DNA from: Caulobacter sp. UNC358MFTsu5.1
GTDB lineage: Bacteria; Pseudomonadota; Alphaproteobacteria; Caulobacterales; Caulobacteraceae
Length of the DNA: 64,000 bases
Direction: 5' to 3'
Assembly (NCBI RefSeq): GCF_000712075.1
Contig: NZ_JONW01000001.1
Coordinates: 98,549-162,548, forward strand
Shown here: in pieces, positions 63,147 to 64,000 of the stretch
Numbering within the stretch: position 1 is the first letter of the stretch
Layout: every line of letters begins with the position of its first letter
Translations under genes and position numbers: made by a program
The notes under the pieces: generated by a model
The model's input: the letters and a program-made list of their open reading frames with translations, nothing else
Databases searched by the model: none
Told to the model about the DNA's origin: nothing

Positions 63147-64000
63147 CTACAGCTTGGTGACGTCGAGCACGGCCTGGGCGAAGGCGGCGGGCGCCTCCTG
63201 CGGCAGGTTGTGGCCGATCCCGCCCGTGATCAGGCGGTGGGCGTAGGGGCCCTTGAACTTGCCCGCATAGGCGGCCGGCTGCGGATGCGGGGCGCCGTTG
63301 GCGTCGCCTTCCATCGTGATGGCGGGGATGGTGATCGGCGGGCCGGCGGCCAGCTTGGCCTCCAGGTCGTCGAACTGGGCCTCGCCCTGGGCCAGGCCCA
63401 GCCGCCAGCGGTAGTTGTGGATCACGATGTCGACGTGGTCGGGATTGACGAACGACTTGGCCGTGCGGGCGAAGGCGGCGTCGTCGAACGTCCACTTCGG
63501 CGAGGCCAGGGTCCAGATCAGCCGGTTGAACGCCTCGGTGTTGGCCGCGTAGCCGGCTCGGCCGCGCTCGGTGGCGAAGTAGAACTGGTACCACCACTGG
63601 AGTTCCGCCGCGGGCGGCAGCGGGGCGGCGTTGGCCTTCTGGCTGCCGATCAGATAGCCGCTGACCGAGACCAGCGCCTTGCACCGCTCGGGCCAGAGGG
63701 CGGCCAGGATGTCGGCGGTCCGCGCGCCCCAGTCGAAGCCGGCGACGACGGCCTGCTTGATCTCCAGGGCGTCGAGCAGGGCGATCCCGTCCATGGCCAG
63801 GGCGGCCTGCTGGCCGTTGCGCGGCGTGTCGGTCGAACGGAAGCGGGTGGTCCCGTGGCCGCGCAGGTGCGGGACGATCACCCGATGGCCGGCGGCGGCC
63901 AGCCGCGGGGCGACCTCGACGAAGGCGTGGATGTCGTAGGGCCAGCCGTGCAGCAGCAGCACCGCCGGGCCGTCCTTGGGGCCCATCTCGACATAGCCGA
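63147..64000 (-). CDS. Alpha/beta hydrolase, epoxide hydrolase-like (5' end outside window)
   Basis: The visible 284 residues include HGWPYDIHAFVEVAPRLAAA (oxyanion HGWP), VAGFDWGARTADILAALWPE with nucleophilic Asp in the DWG position, and ITGGIGHNLPQEAP with the catalytic histidine. The frame stays open to the right edge, reading GYVEMGPKDG, so the ATG at 63986 is internal. This family includes epoxide hydrolases and haloalkane-dehalogenase-like enzymes. The substrate is unknown. It converges on the VapC-like gene with 3 bases between. Confidence 0.9.
   Translation of the reverse strand, partial: GYVEMGPKDGPAVLLLHGWPYDIHAFVEVAPRLAAAGHRVIVPHLRGHGTTRFRSTDTPRNGQQAALAMDGIALLDALEIKQAVVAGFDWGARTADILAALWPERCKALVSVSGYLIGSQKANAAPLPPAAELQWWYQFYFATERGRAGYAANTEAFNRLIWTLASPKWTFDDAAFARTAKSFVNPDHVDIVIHNYRWRLGLAQGEAQFDDLEAKLAAGPPITIPAITMEGDANGAPHPQPAAYAGKFKGPYAHRLITGGIGHNLPQEAPAAFAQAVLDVTKL

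Overview
The window is high-GC, densely coded DNA from an alphaproteobacterium, most likely Caulobacter or a close relative in the Caulobacteraceae. Support comes from several TonB-dependent receptor and TonB genes, a histidine tRNA with A73 and no encoded G-1, CtrA-type TTAA-N7-TTAA boxes, and alphaproteobacterial families such as DUF2948, UPF0262, DUF2336 and the hisD-UPF0262-phosphatase-infA-maf-RNase E/G-yacG gene order. Everything is read from sequence alone; no database search was run.

Positions 1-14150 form a plant cell-wall (pectin/rhamnogalacturonan) utilisation locus. A large TonB-dependent receptor, a GH43 and a GH2 enzyme run leftward, followed by a tightly overlapping operon of SGNH acetylesterase, alpha/beta esterase, GH28 pectinase and a DUF6250 protein. 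A divergent exported TIM-barrel isomerase-like gene lies on the other side, and the tail of a second receptor converges from the left edge. Two related palindromes, about 100 bases upstream of the receptor and of the esterase operon, may be the operator that coordinates them.

Positions 14150-33740 are mostly housekeeping: tRNA-Thr, murA, DUF2948, small metabolic genes, a CtrA-boxed gene of unknown function, an M1 aminopeptidase, an NCS1 transporter with a glutathione transferase, the hisD-to-yacG cluster, tRNA-Phe, the exbB-exbD-tonB energy module and tRNA-His. Positions 33740-45700 hold regulators, an FAD amine oxidase, acyl-CoA dehydrogenase, O-methyltransferase/TetR pair, a second tonB, a CtrA-boxed lytic transglycosylase, a CoA transferase, a hybrid histidine kinase and a DUF2336 gene. 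Positions 45700-64000 hold a Nudix hydrolase, a DUF559 nuclease framed by inverted repeats, the divergent oxyR/katG pair with a Fur/Irr-like gene, an Mla-type lipid transport operon (mlaE-mlaF-mlaD-lipoprotein), a glucan biosynthesis protein, a globin-coupled chemoreceptor, a flavin halogenase, an antiporter and a vapBC-like toxin-antitoxin pair.

Intergenic spaces carry at least five families of palindromic repeats: three copies of a 116-131 bp element with inverted ends, a nested triple array before hisD, a long element present twice in opposite orientation, and a CTCACCCTCCC-type element found as inverted pairs. One such pair encloses the DUF559 gene and another encloses only about 50 bases. 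The most promising candidates for something undescribed are this repeat/DUF559 unit, the shared palindrome of the pectin locus and the two CtrA-palindrome genes.
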